Positions 19,401 through 27,153 of a stretch of 64,000 nucleotides of DNA are shown piece by piece. Position numbers and translations under genes: made by a program. Within the stretch, counting starts at the first letter, position 1. Every line of letters begins with the position of its first letter. The stretch comes from Peptoniphilaceae bacterium (GTDB taxonomy: Bacteria; Bacillota; Clostridia; Tissierellales; Peptoniphilaceae), in assembly GCA_910589545.1 (NCBI GenBank), contig CAJUSY010000023.1:124001-188000 (forward strand). The letters run 5' to 3'. The notes beneath the pieces were generated by a model. That model searched no databases. It was not told where the DNA came from and saw nothing but the letters and a program-made list of their open reading frames with translations.

Positions 19401-22400
19401 TATTGTGAAGATCCAATCCTGTTAGGTTTGTCAAATCTTTAAGTGGTTCGACATTTTCAATTATATTGTTGTATAGTTTTAAGAACTCTAAATTTTTAAG
19501 GTTTGCTAATGGCGATACATCTACAATTCTGTTTCTTTGAAGTTCCAAATATTTCAAATTCTTCAAGTCTTTTAATGGAGTAAGATCTGAAATCTCATTT
19601 TCATTTACTTTTAATTTTTCCAAATTAGTTGCATATTCAATACCCTTTAAACTTTTCATTCCTCTAGTTACTGAGAATTTGAAATCTTCTGTGTCAGACA
19701 AATCTTTTGCTTTTCCTAGTACGGAATATGTGTCATTGGACTCTTCATCAAATATTGGCTTATTAGTCTTTTTGTCTAGGAATATGGATACTTCCTTCAA
19801 AGATTCCATTTCTTGTTTTGTAATTGGCTTGTCGTCAGGTCTATTAACATCTAAGTTTTTGTTCAACACTTTCAATAACTTAGCATCTTCTATTTTTACA
19901 TATTCTTCTGTTGGCTTTGCAGTATTTTTCAAATTACTTAAATCAATATAATAAGTGTACACTGGGTCAGAATAAGACTTACTATCGAATAAATATTCCA
20001 ATTTCAAGCCTTCGATATCTTTTAATGTCGTACCATCTTCCAATGTAAGTGTGATTTTGTTGCTTTTAGTCACTTCTGCTTTTACTTTAGGATTGTCAGT
20101 TTTAATTTCTTTGAATTTTTTGAATACTTTGTCCAATCCTTTGAATGGATTGTCAAATTCTACATTGTTACCAGTTAATTTAACATCTGATACTGTTGTA
20201 GATAATTTATTTGCTTCTAACGAAAATATTGCACCAGAAGAAAGTGGTGTTAGGTCAGTGATTTGTGTTTCACTTACATCTACATCTCCTAATTCTTTCA
20301 AATCTTTTGCTACTGAAATGTCTTTAATAGGATTGGAATGTACATCCAAATTATATAATTTAGTTAGCTCTTTGATTGGTGTTAAATCTTCTATTTGGTT
20401 TTCAGATAAATTTAACATTCCTAATTCCTTTAAATCTTTCAAGGCTTCTACTGATGTAAGTTTATTTTCCGACAAGTTTACATCTTTTAATTTCATTAAC
20501 TTAGAAATAGAATCTATAGATTCTAGTCCGTTTTTAGAAATAGATAGTTCTGTTAAATTAGTAAGTTTAGATGCATCTATTTTTGTAATTTTATTATTAT
20601 TATTTAGATTCAACGTTTGTAATTTTGATAAATCTGTAATGGAAGATACATCGTCTATTTGGTTATTTTCTAAGTTCAAATAATTCAATTCTGTGTTGTT
20701 TTTCAATGAAGATATATCTTTTATTTGATTATTATTGGCCATTAACCAATTTAAATTCTTGTAATTTTTAGTAACAGAAATATCAGAAATTTTGTTATTT
20801 CTCATATCAAGATTTTCAAGTTTTGTTAAATCTTTTAATTCTGATATGTTGTTAACCTTATTTACTGAAATATCTAATGTTTTCAGATTGTTCAAATTAT
20901 TAATAATAGATACATTTTCAATTTGATTGTGAGAAATGTATAGTTTTTCCAATAATGGTAAATCTTTTAATGGTGTCACATCTTTGATTGCGTTGTGTGA
21001 CAATCTCAATAATTTTAACTTCTTCAAGTCTTTTAATGGTGTTAAATCTTCAAATGACTTAGAAGAATCATCTGGATTTCCACTAATTGTAAGTGTTTCT
21101 AAGTTTTTCGCAGCTTCCAATCCTTTAACGCTATTAAACTCTAATACATTATAATTTTTATCAAATGATCTATGACCAAAAGATTGAAGTTGTTCCATGT
21201 CTTTTACTGTCAATTCTGTAGCATTTGGATCAATTCTGTAGTTTTTATCAAGCAATTTAAAGTCAAATTCTTTCATATCTTCATCAACTACATCTTCTCC
21301 ATTGTAGTTCTTGAAGAAGTTTAGAAGTTTTGCTTTTAATTTTGCATCACCAAATTCGACGATTTTTTCTTCAGGCTTTTCTTCAGACTTTTCGTCTGTT
21401 TTTTTGTGTGCTTTGATGATTTCATCTTTTAGTGCATTAACGCCTTCTACTGTTTTGGCTTTGTTGATTTGGTCAATGTATACTGGTGATGTTATTCCAT
21501 TTTCCTTCAATTCTTCAATGGCTTTTTCTTTTGCTTCTTTTAGTGCTTTTTCTTTTGCTTTTTCTTCTGGTTTTTCTTCTGGCTTTTCTTCCGGTTTTTC
21601 TTCTGGTTTTTCTTCCGGTTTTTCTTCTGGTTTTTCTTCTGGCTTTTCTTCCGGCTTTTCTTCCGGCTTTTCTTCTGTGTTATCTGGTATTGATGGAATA
21701 TCTGGTATTAATGGTGAGTCAGGTGTTGATGAAGTGTCAGGTATTACTGATGGTTTATCTTCCTTTTTGTCTTGAATTGTTAGCCCTTCAACTATTTTTT
21801 CAACCTGATTCGGTGATACTGATTGTTCTCCGCCTACTACTGTGATTTGTTGTGTGTTGTTTTCTTTTATTATTTTTCTTATAAAATCTGTACGATTTGG
21901 CTCTGTTAATAGAATTGGCTCATCGTTTTTGTGTGCCAATGGACTTACAGATAATGCATCAGGATAGTTTCTTCCGTCTGCCAAGACAAACTTATCTAAA
22001 TTTCCATATTCTTTTGCGATTATCAAAGCTGTTTCATATCTGTCAGTCCCTGCTAATCTTTTAACATTTTCTAATCCTTTAACATTTACAGATTTTTTCC
22101 CACCGTAGATTAATGCCACTTTGTCTTTTGTGATTTCTTTTGGTAGGTTTTGTCCATCTGTTAAAATAATTGGCAAGTTTTCTTTTGTGGAAAGTGGTGT
22201 TGCACACAATGCATCTGCGAAATTCAATCCGCTTGCAAGTGCTACTTGTCCATTAGGATTTAAGTATTTGTACACTTGGACAGACGTTTCAAATCTGTTA
22301 GATCCTGCTAATCTTTTAACGTTTTTTAGCCCTTTAACATTTACTGATTTTTCTCCACCTACTATGATTATCTCTTGCGGACTAAGTCTTGTGATTTCAT

Positions 22401-22689
22401 TTCTAATAACTTCTGGTAGGTTGTCTCTTTTTGTAAGTAGTACAGGTGCGTTTTTCTTATTCGCTAAGCTTCCCGCAACTAAACTATCTGCAAAATTTTC
22501 CCCACTTGCAAGCACGATAGTCTTTATGTGATTCGGAAAAGTTTTTTGGCTGATTTTTGCTGACGTTTCATAACGATCAGCCCCTGCAATTCTGTCTACT
22601 TTGATTTTGTTTTGTTCTTCTGCTAATACTGGCGTGAATGAACTCATGACCATGCTCGCCGTTAGAAGAACTCCTAAAAATTTCTTCAT
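13447..22689 (-). CDS. Giant CWB2-anchored LRR surface protein
   Basis: About 3080 aa, with a signal peptide (MKKFLGVLLTASMVMSSFTP..). Order (residues approximate): three CWB2 cell-wall-binding repeats (30-315; motifs such as RIAGADRYETS, ASGENFADSL, IIVGGEKSV), a proline-glutamate-lysine tract EKPE x about 10 (338-378), internalin-like LRRs (513-816), a second LRR block (1010-1173), three copies of an Ig-like module (1300-1416, 1505-1615, 1616-1725; each with DKF[IV]VKLVD and KE[KT]xY), further beta-rich domains, InlB-B-like segments (about 2330-2460), and a BspA-like LRR_5 region (2476-3080). CWB2 holds it non-covalently to cell-wall polymer; LRR and BspA parts suggest adhesion. AGGAGGG fixes the start at 22689, not 22719. 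No LPXTG signal. Confidence 0.9.
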   Translation of the reverse strand: MKKFLGVLLTASMVMSSFTPVLAEEQNKIKVDRIAGADRYETSAKISQKTFPNHIKTIVLASGENFADSLVAGSLANKKNAPVLLTKRDNLPEVIRNEITRLSPQEIIIVGGEKSVNVKGLKNVKRLAGSNRFETSVQVYKYLNPNGQVALASGLNFADALCATPLSTKENLPIILTDGQNLPKEITKDKVALIYGGKKSVNVKGLENVKRLAGTDRYETALIIAKEYGNLDKFVLADGRNYPDALSVSPLAHKNDEPILLTEPNRTDFIRKIIKENNTQQITVVGGEQSVSPNQVEKIVEGLTIQDKKEDKPSVIPDTSSTPDSPLIPDIPSIPDNTEEKPEEKPEEKPEEKPEEKPEEKPEEKPEEKPEEKPEEKAKEKALKEAKEKAIEELKENGITSPVYIDQINKAKTVEGVNALKDEIIKAHKKTDEKSEEKPEEKIVEFGDAKLKAKLLNFFKNYNGEDVVDEDMKEFDFKLLDKNYRIDPNATELTVKDMEQLQSFGHRSFDKNYNVLEFNSVKGLEAAKNLETLTISGNPDDSSKSFEDLTPLKDLKKLKLLRLSHNAIKDVTPLKDLPLLEKLYISHNQIENVSIINNLNNLKTLDISVNKVNNISELKDLTKLENLDMRNNKISDISVTKNYKNLNWLMANNNQIKDISSLKNNTELNYLNLENNQIDDVSSITDLSKLQTLNLNNNNKITKIDASKLTNLTELSISKNGLESIDSISKLMKLKDVNLSENKLTSVEALKDLKELGMLNLSENQIEDLTPIKELTKLYNLDVHSNPIKDISVAKDLKELGDVDVSETQITDLTPLSSGAIFSLEANKLSTTVSDVKLTGNNVEFDNPFKGLDKVFKKFKEIKTDNPKVKAEVTKSNKITLTLEDGTTLKDIEGLKLEYLFDSKSYSDPVYTYYIDLSNLKNTAKPTEEYVKIEDAKLLKVLNKNLDVNRPDDKPITKQEMESLKEVSIFLDKKTNKPIFDEESNDTYSVLGKAKDLSDTEDFKFSVTRGMKSLKGIEYATNLEKLKVNENEISDLTPLKDLKNLKYLELQRNRIVDVSPLANLKNLEFLKLYNNIIENVEPLKDLTNLTGLDLHNNVKVRKEGEKRINYDGITDISSLKNLTKLTFFDVSANKIENVDILLGMEKINHLDFSDNKIKDYSKLADYILPRYMKQQEGEESIGFHGQNVEQKQSVTVDKNKVSFVPEYKGLGNLFNEFGKAFEMGDVSEILNVTTNVEGVKATFDVKNDKINLEVTDEFLKANDGKTVNVNLKVVFAEAYGWNLNDVKLQVKKPEEKPTPEIPIEEKIAMIQDNTSGKLSAKDSIAKIRVAGQINNIPSDKFIVKLVDEEGKETYPEIEVTGDTSKAFRVINIKVPENTNDKEKTYEIFVSSTGKKENFKKAEFTLTQEKASGTQDEAAKTYKINSSNKDIVITVNGEEKTQAKKGDTVVVKTMPGKEITIFYVGGLAENGDPVKVNFKKVGDSYQFTMPESDCILNITTKDKEVLKENIQMLRLSTPEKVSKDSSTATVEVMGILSGITNDKFVVKLVDNDGSETFPKVNVSGDVNKTKRTVSFEIPKNTTTKEKEYTVYVSSTGSKTDFANETVKITQEKSDIEEQIPEGIMNMVLGTTEPLEAMGGKVTLTVMGKFKNVSDDKFVVKLVDDKGKETFPQVSVSGTRASRTLEFEAPKNEEPTEKTYKIYATSTGSHNKFYEKSVELKQKAGENTKSTIEKINVLTPILKNEQEKLKANIIGENVNPNNLRVSFYRLENGKFVKDDSIRSTFENSGKFVQIVADNPILTKGNEEDVYKILVRDNTDPSKSYEGYFRVKYTEDIASYEQILPSYAHASKDGKIIEVGFDEEIEQIFDGSLKAGISIDKDSDGNYERLTNGDTVELSDKKFVIILEKPLDVEGLGTKKAKIKINQGVFRGKGIENLNKDVNYFINIGKPIVRQATIEGNKIITNNNRKVTIKVNGLNLSENAKVKAVMQTKLATETSETVRKGKQPEIQGTISGKDNEQTITFELPENKTDRTVSYEVLYRPETNGKFERLPGNNPRSRANATVISLLADGVDENAATLAFMKIQTYGSTSTEAGKVPDITYGVTPTIQESKKTFTHVYGTNLEAKKTRVRIFDERGVEWYIVNQPSLGAAAFKMVVPALIGIDGDGNYQTMEIIGPGNLIGDHTFTYKIAVDGKNYDENVVVRAKILASGKTNDGKFDLENQETTLKLNYVDEDGNKIKESTTKKSYSFFEECAAGIYPDAIEHYEPIKIVRKSDGKEIDILGVDYRDYRNLQTLLGVNKIGDNPEYTIVYYEPIKVEKPKTEYKLTLVGDNISTNHEGDKTKKGEEVTLTFKPEEKHFITKLLVNGKDEVAKVKDNKYTFVMNEDTKIEATYEKRCELILKGENIKSSVEPSNQIKPGTKIRITVDPDEDKSVSEFLVNGKDLLNQLLNNTYDFYLDKCTTIEVKYTQKPTKPNAAQDFDFDATTGTITDYKPYARKDVIIPEKINGVEVKHIDDYAFYYKGLNSIKIPNTVISIGDLAFYNNNLGKVSIPDSVEELGNGAFKSAGLIKVTLPENIKNLGKAAFEDNKIKEFKIPKSITKIPESLLENNILNNIVIPNTVIEIETKAFKSNELTDVKFADSVKKIDMLAFADNNIKKVELAKDCDVHPLAFDSSVETNLPKKPEKEVSEEKDFVFDKKTQTITEYVGSDLVVKIPRQIGGVDVKAIGGFEDYFGIKKIKVGAFQDRGIMKLTIPEGVETIDESAFKNNLIKEVVLPQSLKKLGKEAFSDNKIENITIPKNITRLEDGAFRNNNLSSVKLEGRIEYIGSECFMNNKLQNVDLPEGLQSIKDGSFSGNFLTEIKIPESVTEIETGAFYGNQIETLNISKNLKKIGDGAFGYCRIKELLVPENVEVIGKQAFIQNPIEKAEFKGATKILFQAFYTCGLNEVKFAEDTDIGVQSFQNNNLKSVVIPKNTKKLAAQSFAQNFLEKVELPEGLETIGQGSLYVNHLVNVKIPSTVKTIEDAAFFNNKIEKLDIGLNVKNIGEGAFKKNNLKEVTVSNDAQLGKEAFDDTVKIIKN
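21552..21678 (-). repeat. 12-bp tandem repeat coding EKPE units
   Basis: About ten near-identical 12-bp units (variants of gaagaaaaaccg/gaagaaaagcca) inside the giant surface gene encode the stalk-like EKPE tract. Near-identical neighbours make it prone to slippage and length variation in multiples of four residues, without frameshift. Confidence 0.85.
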
Positions 22690-22805
22690 ATTCCCTCCTA
22701 TTTTTAATCTATATTTCATTATATATTGCTAAATCAATATTTACCAGCAATTACTTATTGAAATTTTCTATATATAGATTATCCTTTTAAATTTTTCTGA
22801 TTAAG

Positions 22806-22814
22806 TGGTATAAT
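22806..22814 (+). promoter_or_regulatory. Extended -10 promoter of the ECF S-component gene
   Basis: TGgTATAAT, followed by a strong AGGAGGGG ribosome site at about 22831. No riboswitch-like leader fits in the short 5' region. Confidence 0.55.
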
Positions 22815-22841
22815 TGTATCAATGATTTACAGGAGGGGAAA

Positions 22842-23393
22842 ATGAAATTAACTACAAAAGATTTGACTAAAATCGGAGTATTTGGCGCTTTGACTATCGT
22901 TCTTGGACTTACTCCTTTGGGAATGGTTCCTATTGGACCAGTTAGAGTGACTACATTACATATTCCAACTATTATTGCAGCATTGGTTGCAGGGCCTTGG
23001 GTGAGTTTGTTTGTGGGATTATTGTTCGGTTTGCTTTCATTGGTAAATAATATTATTGCGCCGACAATTCTTTCATTCATGTTCTACAATCCATTGGTTT
23101 CCGTGCTTCCTAGAGTTTTAATTCCAGTTGTTACTTATAAAGTTTACAATAAACTAAAGGATAAAAACGATGTGATTCGCTACGGCATTCCAGCAATTTT
23201 AGGAACTATTATGAACACTGTGGGAGTTTTGGGGATGGCTTTTGTGTTCCACGCAAAACAAATCGAAAGCGTTATGCATATCAAAGCGCAATATTTTCTT
23301 GGAGGAATTGTAGCTACAAATATGCCTTTTGAAATTGCTCTGTCATTTGTGTTGGCGATTTTGATTGCAAAAAGTGTTAACAAAAACAAATAA
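22842..23393 (+). CDS. ECF transporter S component
   Basis: 183-aa integral membrane protein with about six segments. The N-terminal stretch (LGLTPLGMVPIGPVRVTTLH) followed by IPTIIAALVAGPWVSLFVGL is typical of substrate-binding S components of energy-coupling-factor vitamin transporters (ECF_trnsprt type). The PIGPVRVTTLHIP pattern recalls pantothenate-type S components, but I cannot assign the substrate. It would pair with an EcfA/A'/T module encoded elsewhere. Monocistronic: own promoter and a terminator right behind the stop. Confidence 0.8.
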   Translation: MKLTTKDLTKIGVFGALTIVLGLTPLGMVPIGPVRVTTLHIPTIIAALVAGPWVSLFVGLLFGLLSLVNNIIAPTILSFMFYNPLVSVLPRVLIPVVTYKVYNKLKDKNDVIRYGIPAILGTIMNTVGVLGMAFVFHAKQIESVMHIKAQYFLGGIVATNMPFEIALSFVLAILIAKSVNKNK

Positions 23394-23405
23394 TTCAATT
23401 AAAAA

Positions 23406-23432
23406 ATCCACAAGATTTAAAATCTTGTGGAT
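23406..23432. terminator. Bidirectional terminator between ECF S gene and sdaAA
   Basis: Perfect stem ATCCACAAGAT / ATCTTGTGGAT with T-tracts on both strands. It serves both convergent genes. Confidence 0.85.
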
Positions 23433-23443
23433 AATTTTTTGTT

Positions 23444-24343
23444 CTAATCTTCGTCGTCATCGCTGATATTGCATGAACCCAAAAATCTTCTTCTGATATC
23501 TTGACCAGTTTTTGTTCCTGCAATTCCACCCAATCCTGTTTCTCTCAATGATGGTGGAAGAGTTTTGCCGACTTTTCTCATTGCTTGGCATACTTCTTCA
23601 AATGGAACTATACTTGTAACCCCTGCCAATGCCATGTCAGCACTTATCATAGCATTTGTAACTCCCATTGCATTTCTGAATGTACAAGGATATTCTACAA
23701 GTCCTGCGATCGGGTCACACACAAGTCCCAATACGTGCAATATTGCAAATGATGCTCCGTGGAATATTTGCTCAATAGATCCACCTCTCAAAAATATCAT
23801 TGCTCCAGCTGCCATTGCTGCTGCAGAACCAGTTTCTGCTTGGCAACCTCCGTCTGCACCGGAAAATGTAGCGTATTTACCCAATAATTGTCCAACTCCA
23901 ATTGCGATTAACATCGCATTGATAAGTTCTTCTCTTGAATGGTTGTATCTTTGTTTAAAACTCATAAGAGCTGCTGGTAAAATCCCCGATGAACCCGCTG
24001 TAGGTGATGCTACGATTTTGCCCATAGCCGCACTTATTTCTAACGTAGAAAAAGCCATCGCCATAGCTTCTGCGTTAAATTCCCCAACAATAGGTTCATT
24101 TTCGTGTGCATACACGTGCATTTTGTGCGCAAATCCGTCAATCATTTTTTGGTTAGTCACTGAAGGTGTTTCCAAGAAATCTGTTGCAGATTTTTCCATA
24201 ACATCTAGCATGTGTGACAATTCACTTCTGATAAATTCTTCTGATTTTCCAGTTCTTTCGTTTTCTATTTCTATAACATAATCGTAAAAAGGTTTGTTTT
24301 CCTTTTTAACAGTATTTATTATTTCTAATGATGTATCAAACAT
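23444..24343 (-). CDS. sdaAA: L-serine dehydratase, iron-sulfur type, alpha subunit
   Basis: 299 aa. Catalytic alpha chain of the oxygen-sensitive two-subunit L-serine ammonia-lyase that makes pyruvate and ammonia from serine. The conserved stretches SPTAGSSGILPAAL, GADGGCQAETGSA and CDPIAGLVEYPC, plus a C-terminal GSC, supply the cysteines for the [4Fe-4S] cluster. It lies 9 bp behind sdaAB with AAGGAGAG before the ATG. The pyruvate it makes can enter the pyruvate formate-lyase route encoded in this window. Confidence 0.93.
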   Translation of the reverse strand: MFDTSLEIINTVKKENKPFYDYVIEIENERTGKSEEFIRSELSHMLDVMEKSATDFLETPSVTNQKMIDGFAHKMHVYAHENEPIVGEFNAEAMAMAFSTLEISAAMGKIVASPTAGSSGILPAALMSFKQRYNHSREELINAMLIAIGVGQLLGKYATFSGADGGCQAETGSAAAMAAGAMIFLRGGSIEQIFHGASFAILHVLGLVCDPIAGLVEYPCTFRNAMGVTNAMISADMALAGVTSIVPFEEVCQAMRKVGKTLPPSLRETGLGGIAGTKTGQDIRRRFLGSCNISDDDED

Positions 24344-24352
24344 AAACTCTCC

Positions 24353-25015
24353 TTAATTTCTTTGAATATATTTTGTGAAAAGAAATCTGTCGTCTTTTAA
24401 TAAATGTTCTGTCAAATTCTCGCCAATATTTTTATCCAATTCCACAATCAAAGTAACAATACCGTCGTGTTTCAACGTCTTCATTCCTTCAATGTTGTAG
24501 CCATTTTTGGCAAGTTCAGAAGAAATATCGGCAATAATTCCTCTCACATCCACGTATTTCAATAAAATTGTAGGATAACTTCCTGTAAATTGAACTGCTA
24601 TTCCGTTAATATCGATGATTTCAATATTTCCTCCACCGATTGATGAGCCGACAATGTACATAGTTGTTCCATCTTCGTATGTAAATGTTATTTTTGCAGT
24701 GTTTGGATGAACATCCCCCAAGTCAGCTTCTCTGAACACATAATCAATTCCTCTTTGATCTGCGATTGCAAATGAATCTCTAAGTCTAATATCATCTGGC
24801 TCAATTCCCAAAACACCTGCTAGTAACGCTCTATCTGTACCGTGACCTTTGTAAGTTTTCGCAAATGATCCATGAAGATCAAACTCAACTTTTGTGAACT
24901 TATTTCCAGCAATCAAAAGTGCAGTCTTTGCAATTCTACAAGCACCTGCAGTGTGAGAGCTAGAAGGTCCAATCATTACAGGTCCCAAAATATCAAAAAT
25001 ATTATATTCTCCCAT
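24353..25015 (-). CDS. sdaAB: L-serine dehydratase, iron-sulfur type, beta subunit
   Basis: 220 aa. The N-terminal domain has the conserved IGPSSSHTAGACRIA, and residues about 148-215 form an ACT-type domain that in this family binds serine for control. First gene of the sdaAB-sdaAA pair. AGGGGG precedes its ATG. Confidence 0.93.
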   Translation of the reverse strand: MGEYNIFDILGPVMIGPSSSHTAGACRIAKTALLIAGNKFTKVEFDLHGSFAKTYKGHGTDRALLAGVLGIEPDDIRLRDSFAIADQRGIDYVFREADLGDVHPNTAKITFTYEDGTTMYIVGSSIGGGNIEIIDINGIAVQFTGSYPTILLKYVDVRGIIADISSELAKNGYNIEGMKTLKHDGIVTLIVELDKNIGENLTEHLLKDDRFLFTKYIQRN

Positions 25016-25043
25016 AAAAACCCCCTAAGTATTTTCCTTAACA

Positions 25044-25052
25044 ATTATATCA
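25044..25052 (-). promoter_or_regulatory. Promoter of sdaAB-sdaAA
   Basis: Minus-strand TGaTATAAT is an extended -10 about 30 bp before the sdaAB start. The -35 region is poor. Confidence 0.5.
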
Positions 25053-25093
25053 TATCAAATTCAGTGGATAAAGAAAAACAGGAAAATTTTACT

Positions 25094-25119
25094 AAAAAAA
25101 GAGAGGCTAATTGCCTCTC
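25094..25119 (-). terminator. Terminator behind the CWB2-CAP gene
   Basis: GAGAGGC-AATTA-GCCTCTC followed by seven T on the minus strand. Confidence 0.85.
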
Positions 25120-25132
25120 CCTTAATTTTATT

Positions 25133-26659
25133 TTATTTATGGAATCCTGCTGGATCATTTGATTCATCTGCAAACCAAATATCAGCATATCCACCGTTAA
25201 TTGAAATTCCCATCACACTAATAGTATTCCAGTCATCTTCTCCAACGATAACTGCGTTGTGACCTTGAGAATTCTTCCAAGTATTAAGCGCTCTTTCTGC
25301 TGCATCATCTGTTGTGAAATCACTCATCGCAGAAATTTCGTATCCGTCAACTTTAAAGTTAGTCAATTCCTTTGGTTTATTCCACATACCTTCTTCGTAT
25401 TTGTGATCTGGAGTGTACATTACTGGTTTCCATTTTCCTTTATTAGACCAACTATGAAGATTTGCTGCTATTCCCCTGCTGTCCTTCCAACTTTCGCTGT
25501 AATATTTGTTTTGGTCGTTGTTGTGAGTTCTTGCGACAAATGTCAATGACTTAGAAATTTTTAATGGCTTCAATCCTTTTGATTTACGATAGTCGTTGAT
25601 TTTTTTAGCTAATTCTTCTTCTCTTAATGAAAGAGGTGTGTTGATGTTGAAGTTAGAAAGATTAGTGTCTTTTACTCTTTTTCCTTCAGTATTTGGTTTT
25701 TGTTCTGGTTTCTTTTCTGGTTTCTTTTCTGGTTTATATTCGCCAGTTAATTTTTGGAATTGTATTTTAGAAACTGATTTTTCGCCACCAACAATACTTA
25801 TATTTTTAATTCCTTTTTTGTCTATAAATTCTTTTATTCTGTCAATTGCTGAATCGTCAGATAATAAAATTCCTGAATTCATTTTAACTGCAAGTGGTGC
25901 TGCGGATAAAGCATCTGGATAATCTCTTCCATCAGCGATTACAGCTTTTTCAGTTGTACCGATTTGTTTCATTACTTCTATTGAAGTATCATTCCTATTC
26001 TTGCCGGAAATTCTTGCTACATTTTCCAATCCTTTAATACTTACAGAATTTTTGCCACCAATTATAGTGCTGATGTTTTTTGCTTCAACGCCTTTTGGCA
26101 AGGTTTTTCCGTTAGTTAATACAAGAGTTTTGTTTTTTGAAATAGCGTAAGGAGCTGCAGACAAAGCATCAGCGAACTTTTCTCCATTAGCCAATACGAT
26201 ATTGTTCTTAGCATTTAATGCTTCAGCTACTTTTGTTGATGTTTCGTATCTGTCATTTCCAGAAATTCTAGTGATTTTTTTACCTTGAATTTTTAGTGTT
26301 TTTTCTACACTTTCAGATACAGATCCTTTACCACCGATAATGATGACTTCTTTCGCTCCAAGTCTGTCGATTTCTTTTTGCAAATCAGAAGATGCACCTT
26401 TTTTTTCTGTCAATAAAATTGGTGCTTGATCAGAAAAGTTTCCAGCAGTCAATGCATCAGCAAATTTTTCGCCGCTAACTACCACAACCTTGTCACTCTT
26501 TGAAAAAGCGTGCTTGCTAATTTCGATAGACGTATCGTATCTATTATTGCCTTTAATTCTTTGAACATCCACATCTTTTGCTGCAAATGACACTTGTGGA
26601 ACAATGTTTGCCAGTATTACTCCTGCTAACATTAATCCCAATACTTTTTTGTTTTTCAT
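25133..26659 (-). CDS. CWB2-anchored surface protein with CAP (SCP/PR1) domain
   Basis: 508 aa with a signal peptide. Three CWB2 repeats (about 35-310) start with RIKGNNRYDTS, RISGNDRYETS and RISGKNRNDTS. A KPEKKPEKKPEQKP linker (about 318-333) leads to a C-terminal CAP-like domain (about 350-508) with LAKKINDYRKSKGLKPL, THNNDQNKY, GYEISAM and NSQGHNAVI. CAP domains in bacterial surface proteins have no settled enzymatic role. GAAGGAG lies before the ATG at 26659; a longer frame opens at 26677. It has its own promoter and terminator. Confidence 0.88.
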   Translation of the reverse strand: MKNKKVLGLMLAGVILANIVPQVSFAAKDVDVQRIKGNNRYDTSIEISKHAFSKSDKVVVVSGEKFADALTAGNFSDQAPILLTEKKGASSDLQKEIDRLGAKEVIIIGGKGSVSESVEKTLKIQGKKITRISGNDRYETSTKVAEALNAKNNIVLANGEKFADALSAAPYAISKNKTLVLTNGKTLPKGVEAKNISTIIGGKNSVSIKGLENVARISGKNRNDTSIEVMKQIGTTEKAVIADGRDYPDALSAAPLAVKMNSGILLSDDSAIDRIKEFIDKKGIKNISIVGGEKSVSKIQFQKLTGEYKPEKKPEKKPEQKPNTEGKRVKDTNLSNFNINTPLSLREEELAKKINDYRKSKGLKPLKISKSLTFVARTHNNDQNKYYSESWKDSRGIAANLHSWSNKGKWKPVMYTPDHKYEEGMWNKPKELTNFKVDGYEISAMSDFTTDDAAERALNTWKNSQGHNAVIVGEDDWNTISVMGISINGGYADIWFADESNDPAGFHK

Positions 26660-26700
26660 GATTTTTCTCCTTCTCATTATTAATACTAGGTTTCCTTATG

Positions 26701-26713
26701 AACGGATACCGTT
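26701..26713. repeat. Short palindrome in the leader of the CWB2-CAP gene
   Basis: AACGG-ATA-CCGTT lies between the promoter and the gene. It could be an operator or a short 5' RNA hairpin. Confidence 0.4.
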
Positions 26714-26730
26714 TTTGTATTTGTAATTAT

Positions 26731-26759
26731 ATTATACATCATAAATGTATTAAAGTAAA
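26731..26759 (-). promoter_or_regulatory. Promoter of the CWB2-CAP gene
   Basis: Minus-strand TTTACT, 17-bp spacer, TATAAT. Confidence 0.6.
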
Positions 26760-26840
26760 AATCTTTTTATGGCGTTATTTCCTATCAAAACAGTCTACAA
26801 TTGTTTATAACAAACTATTACAATTTTGTGTTAAATTTTT

Positions 26841-26905
26841 CCAATTTTAGGATTTAGAAATCAATAATTTCAGAGATTGCGATGTTCGTGCATAAAGTTT
26901 TCAAT
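26841..26905 (+). repeat. Long-hairpin repeat, right-half remnant
   Basis: This stretch matches the right half of the neighbouring element (GATTTAGAAATCA, ATTTCAG, GTTCGTGCAT) but lacks the left arm. The gap 26660-27153 holds this remnant, one full element, a promoter and a terminator, and no gene. Confidence 0.7.
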
Positions 26906-26938
26906 TTTATCGTTCCTTACTTAAAAGATTTTCAAATA

Positions 26939-27111
26939 TAGCAAACATTCATGCTAAGAATATCATACGGATGAAATTGCTTTGGTTTCAAATCGAAAAA
27001 ATCCGTCAAAAATTTGACCGCGTAAGCGAAGCGTGCTTCAAATTTTAGGATTTTAAGATTTAGAAATCAACAATTTCAGTAGTCTAGATATTCGTGCATG
27101 AAGTTTGCTAT
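26939..27111 (+). repeat. Long-hairpin repeat element, full copy
   Basis: The ends are complementary: ATAGCAAACATTCATGC on the left matches, after reverse complement, ATAGCAAACTTCATGC on the right. The conserved inner arms GAATATCAT (left) and GATATTCGTGC (right) follow, then TGAAATTG/CAATTTCA and an inner AAATTTGA/TTCAAATTT hairpin. The whole is one imperfect hairpin of about 173 bp. Confidence 0.8.
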
Positions 27112-27121
27112 TACTATAAAT

Positions 27122-27150
27122 AAAAAATGGTCCCTATAAAAGAGACCATT
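27122..27150 (-). terminator. Terminator behind the CWB2-C39-like gene
   Basis: AATGGTCtC pairs with GgGACCATT, followed by TTTTTTA on the minus strand. Confidence 0.8.
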
Positions 27151-27153
27151 CAT

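Noticed and set aside
20051..20683. 210-codon plus-strand frame opposite the LRR region
   Set aside because: Shadow of the LRR coding sequence; no promoter or ribosome site, and the minus-strand frame is clearly real.
21311..21775. Plus-strand frame with repeated SSGFSSGF
   Set aside because: It is the antisense of the EKPE repeat in the giant surface gene. It has no ribosome site and its repeat comes from the 12-bp repeat.
23565..24281. 238-codon plus-strand frame
   Set aside because: Antisense shadow of sdaAA, which is a certain gene.
26939..27111. Insertion sequence
   Set aside because: No transposase or target duplication; the element is a 173-bp hairpin shared with other gaps.
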